From Parcubacteria group bacterium GW2011_GWA2_50_10b (GTDB lineage Bacteria > Patescibacteriota > Minisyncoccia > Phycocordibacterales > Zambryskibacteraceae), in assembly GCA_001004085.1 (NCBI GenBank), contig LCQJ01000014.1:1-23933 (forward strand): a DNA stretch of 23,933 bases. Direction: 5' to 3'. A program made the position numbers and the translations under genes. This document shows positions 22,013 to 23,933 of this stretch, in pieces. The first letter of the stretch is position 1; each line of letters starts with the position of its first letter. Under the pieces are notes generated by a model, which saw only the letters and a program-made list of their open reading frames with translations, made no database searches and was not told where the DNA came from.

Positions 22013-22067
22013 AAAAAATCCAAACTTGTCGAATTGAGTGCAGATTTAGTATATCATAGGTCAAAAT

Positions 22068-22712
22068 ATGTCTTACATTTATCTGGATGAAAGCGGAGAT
22101 TTGGGCTTTAACTTCAAAAAGAAAGGCACTTCTAAAAAATTTATAATAACTTTTCTTTTTGTTCCTGAATCCACTAAAAGAGGACTTGAAAAAGTAGTAA
22201 AGAAAACACACGGCGAACTATCAAAAAGCATTAAGAGAAGAGTAGGTGTTCTACACGCCACCAATGAGAAGCCTATTACTCGACAAAGACTACTTAAAAG
22301 GTTAAGCGAGAAAAATTGCACTATTATGACAATTTATTTAAATAAGCAAAAAGTTTTCACCAAATTGCAAGACGAAAAACAGGTGCTTTATAACTACGTC
22401 ACAAATATTTTACTCGATCGAATTTACTCAAAGAGGGTTGTGGATACTAATAGAGAAATAGAGCTAATCGCATCTCGTCGCGAAACTAATAAATTTTTAA
22501 ATGAGAACTTTAAGGATTATTTAAGAAAAAAGGTTAGTGATAATCACAAAGGAAAAATGAAGATTTTAATAAAGACTCCTAGTGAAGAAAAAATATTACA
22601 AGCAGTAGATTTTGTAAGCTGGGCAGTTTTCCGAAAATACGAAAAGGGGGACGATAGCTACTATAATATTATTAAAAGCAAGATTATTGAGGAGAGCCCA
22701 CTTTTCCCATAA
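22068..22712 (+). CDS. DUF3800 domain protein
   Basis: 214 residues. The N-terminal YIYLDESGDLGF is the hallmark of DUF3800, a family with a predicted RNase H-like fold; its Asp/Glu residues would be metal ligands. The C-terminal ILQAVDFVSWAVFRKYEKGD with YYNII is the second conserved block (Q/D at the end of the fold). The centre is lysine-rich. Many DUF3800 genes lie in defence or mobile regions, but the biochemical role is not established. The gene is clearly more AT-rich than the core genes and stands between two recombinase remnants, which suggests it was cargo of a tRNA-integrated element. ATG at 22068 is the natural start (MSYIYLDESGD); no clear Shine-Dalgarno. Confidence 0.85.
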   Translation: MSYIYLDESGDLGFNFKKKGTSKKFIITFLFVPESTKRGLEKVVKKTHGELSKSIKRRVGVLHATNEKPITRQRLLKRLSEKNCTIMTIYLNKQKVFTKLQDEKQVLYNYVTNILLDRIYSKRVVDTNREIELIASRRETNKFLNENFKDYLRKKVSDNHKGKMKILIKTPSEEKILQAVDFVSWAVFRKYEKGDDSYYNIIKSKIIEESPLFP

Positions 22713-22721
22713 AAAGCAAAA

Positions 22722-22767
22722 CCCCGTACGTTATTGGGAGCAACCATCCGGAAGCCCACGTACGGGG
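22722..22767 (+). terminator. Large hairpin after the DUF3800 gene
   Basis: Stem CCCCGTACGT / ACGTACGGGG (10 bp) enclosing 26 nt, extended by AAGCAA / TTGCTT further out (22714-22779). No run of T follows, so it may be a structural or recombination site rather than a standard terminator. Confidence 0.45.
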
Positions 22768-22893
22768 AATTACTTGCTTATAAATAGAATAGCATAAATG
22801 CGTATAAAAATCCATCTTATCCACAGGCCAGAATAAGGGCCTATTATAGCTATAGTACGACCTCCCCGAACCCTGGTATTAAAATCTACCCTC

Positions 22894-23026
22894 CAGAAAA
22901 TCTTGGCTTTGAATTTTATGAACCTCACACTCCACTCGCGCGAAGCGCGCGCCGTGCCCGAAATCCCCTGGGTTTTCATCAGCCAAGCCAAGTCCGAATT
23001 ATCCGAATTGGGTTTAATCCCATCTA
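22894..23026 (+). pseudogene. Serine recombinase C-terminal remnant, copy 2, ending at tRNA-Ala
   Basis: The frame QKILALNFMNLTLHSREARA then VPEIPWVFISQAKSELSE is the same C-terminal recombinase tail as copy 1 (protein identity near complete over 25 residues). It reads into the antisense of tRNA-Ala (MVDPTGFEPVTSS...). Nothing recognisable of the rest of the enzyme lies upstream in 22780-22890. In both copies the recombinase 3' end meets the 3' end of a tRNA gene. Confidence 0.7.
22930..22993. repeat. 64-bp inverted repeat, copy 2 (partner 21535-21598)
   Basis: Reverse complement of copy 1 at 60 of 64 positions. Together the copies enclose the DUF3800 gene. Confidence 0.9.
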
Positions 23027-23102
23027 TGGTGGACCCTACCGGATTCGAACCGGTGACCTCCTCATTGCAAATGAGGCGCTCTACCAACTAAGCTAAGGGC
23101 CC
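23027..23102 (-). tRNA. tRNA-Ala (anticodon TGC)
   Basis: Acceptor GGGCCCT / AGGGTCC (one G-U), D-arm GCTTAGTTGGTAGAGC, anticodon stem-loop CCTCA-TTTGCAA-TGAGG, T-arm GGTTCGAATCC, encoded ACCA end. Confidence 0.95.
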
Positions 23103-23149
23103 AGGCGCTTGATTCTAACCCAAAAATGAAGCAAAATAAAGCCTCAAAA

Positions 23150-23223
23150 GGGCCTATAGTATAGCGGTAGAACGGTTCCATGGCATGGAACAGGTCGGGG
23201 TTCGACTCCCCGTAGGTCCACCA
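23150..23223 (+). tRNA. tRNA-Ala (anticodon GGC)
   Basis: Acceptor GGGCCTA / TAGGTCC, anticodon stem-loop GTTCC-ATGGCAT-GGAAC, T-arm GGTTCGACTCC, encoded ACCA end. It lies 3 bp before the dedA start codon. Confidence 0.93.
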
Positions 23224-23226
23224 CAT

Positions 23227-23705
23227 ATGTTCGATTTAACTTCACTCATCCAAACAGCCGGCTACCTGGGCCTCTTCGCCATCATTTTCGCCGAATCCGG
23301 TTTACTTGTCGGCTGGATTCTGCCGGTTATCTCTTCGGCAAGAAAGTCGGGCCGAAAGTCTTTTCTCGCCCAAAGTCTCTGTGGTTCAATCCGGCCAATG
23401 TCGACAAGACCCGCGCCTTCTTCGAGCGCTATGGAGCGAAGACCATCGTCCTTGCCCGCTTCATCCCGGTGGTGAGAACCTTTGCGCCCATCATGGCCGG
23501 GGTGGGGGAGATGAAGTACAAGACTTTCGTTACCTATAATTTCATAGGAGCGCTTTTGTGGGCGGCGGGGCTGACTCTGGCCGGTTATTTCTTCGGCCAG
23601 GTTATCCCGGATGCCGACAAATATGTGTTGCCGGTGGTCGCTTTAATCATACTGGCTTCCCTTGCTCCGCCGGCCTGGCACTACATTCGCGGATTTAAGA
23701 AATAA
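23227..23705 (+). pseudogene. DedA family membrane protein, internal deletion with frameshift
   Basis: DedA/SNARE-associated proteins are membrane proteins linked to lipid (undecaprenyl phosphate) flipping. The first frame gives MFDLTSLIQTAGYLGLFAII then FAESGLLVGWILP, a standard DedA start. After ILP, where relatives continue with GDSLLF and a membrane helix, it shifts frame to GYLFGKKVGPKVFSRPKSLW. The rest is normal: FERYGAKTIVLARFIPVVRT (the F/Y-G-x-x-x-x-x-x-R-F-I-P-x-x-R signature), then two hydrophobic segments to a stop at 23705. Roughly 30-50 codons are missing near 23325. The encoded protein would be non-functional unless the gap is an assembly error. Confidence 0.85.
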
Positions 23706-23751
23706 GATTTAAGATTTAAGAATGATTCCTTAATCCTGAATCATAAATCAT

Positions 23752-23825
23752 GGGCCTATGGTCTAGTGGTACGACGCGTCGTTCGCAATGACGAGACTCG
23801 GGTCCGATTCCCGATAGGTCCACCA
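23752..23825 (+). tRNA. tRNA-Ala (anticodon CGC)
   Basis: Acceptor GGGCCTA / TAGGTCC, anticodon stem-loop CGTCG-TTCGCAA-TGACG, T-arm GGTCCGATTCC, encoded ACCA end. Acceptor stem identical to tRNA-Ala(GGC), so the two may be duplicates that diverged in the anticodon arm. Confidence 0.92.
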
Positions 23826-23840
23826 ACACGAAATAATGTC

Positions 23841-23933
23841 CTAGGTACACACATTTGGCGGACTAAGTCTTGAATAATCGGCAAGAAATTCATTCGGTGT
23901 CTTGCCGCCCAATCCGCAGTGCTCAAGATTGTT
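23841..23933 (-). CDS. C-terminal end of an IS3/IS481-type transposase, partial
   Basis: The window ends inside this gene; 30 codons and a TAG stop are visible on the minus strand. NNLEHCGLGGKTPNEFLADY matches the end of DDE integrase-type transposases (usually ...RPHxSLGGKTPxEFL). The sequence TGTCCTAGGTACACA at 23838, just past the stop and 12 bp after tRNA-Ala(CGC), has the TGT start expected of a terminal inverted repeat, so the insertion sequence edge is probably there. The matching end and the catalytic DDE residues lie outside the window. Confidence 0.75.
   Translation of the reverse strand, partial: NNLEHCGLGGKTPNEFLADYSRLSPPNVCT

Noticed and set aside
22903..23091. Small ORF MALNFMNLTLHSREARAV... 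as an independent gene
   Set aside because: Its second half is the antisense of tRNA-Ala; the first half is a recombinase tail without the rest of the protein.

Overview
This window reads as a piece of a Patescibacteria (CPR, probably Parcubacteria-type) chromosome, most likely assembled from a metagenome. The evidence is the set of trimmed core proteins: a prolyl-tRNA synthetase without the editing insertion, a threonyl-tRNA synthetase starting directly at the catalytic core, a tiny MreD, an SMC without a recognisable hinge, a NusB-Nudix fusion and a divergent bL32. Most core genes lack Shine-Dalgarno sequences, and several -10 boxes sit so close to the ATG that the mRNAs should be leaderless. 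No marker here fixes the species.

Layout. Positions 1-7264 (+): the end of a site-2 protease, then proS-mreB-mreC-mreD-mrdA (wall elongation), then greA-lysS. Positions 7461-11711 (-): dnaE followed by a frameshifted thrS. Positions 11891-15071 (+): rnhB, a free-standing Nudix gene, rpmF (bL32), nusB-Nudix and rnc. Positions 15164-16266: a diversity-generating retroelement (DGR) cassette. Positions 16281-18953 (+): a broken smc and a REP-associated transposase between two identical palindromes. Positions 18976-21274 (-): a candidate small RNA, rnr, tRNA-Leu and tRNA-Lys. Positions 21341-23933: tRNA-Cys, tRNA-Leu, two serine-recombinase remnants around a DUF3800 gene, three tRNA-Ala genes, a broken dedA and the edge of an insertion sequence.

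The main discovery is the DGR. The last 122 bp of a 151-codon gene (variable repeat, 15617-15738) align without gaps to a non-coding 122-bp template repeat at 16101-16222. All 19 differences fall on adenines of the template, and all 91 non-adenine positions are identical. That is the signature of adenine-specific mutagenic retrohoming. No reverse transcriptase is present in the window, so it must act from elsewhere or has been lost.

Two other themes run through the window. First, at least three families of intergenic inverted repeats recur at gene starts or operon ends; one family carries promoters facing outward from its arms. Second, several genes (thrS, smc, dedA, perhaps dnaE and lysS) lack short internal segments. 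In the first three this breaks the frame, which points either to assembly collapse or to real gene damage.
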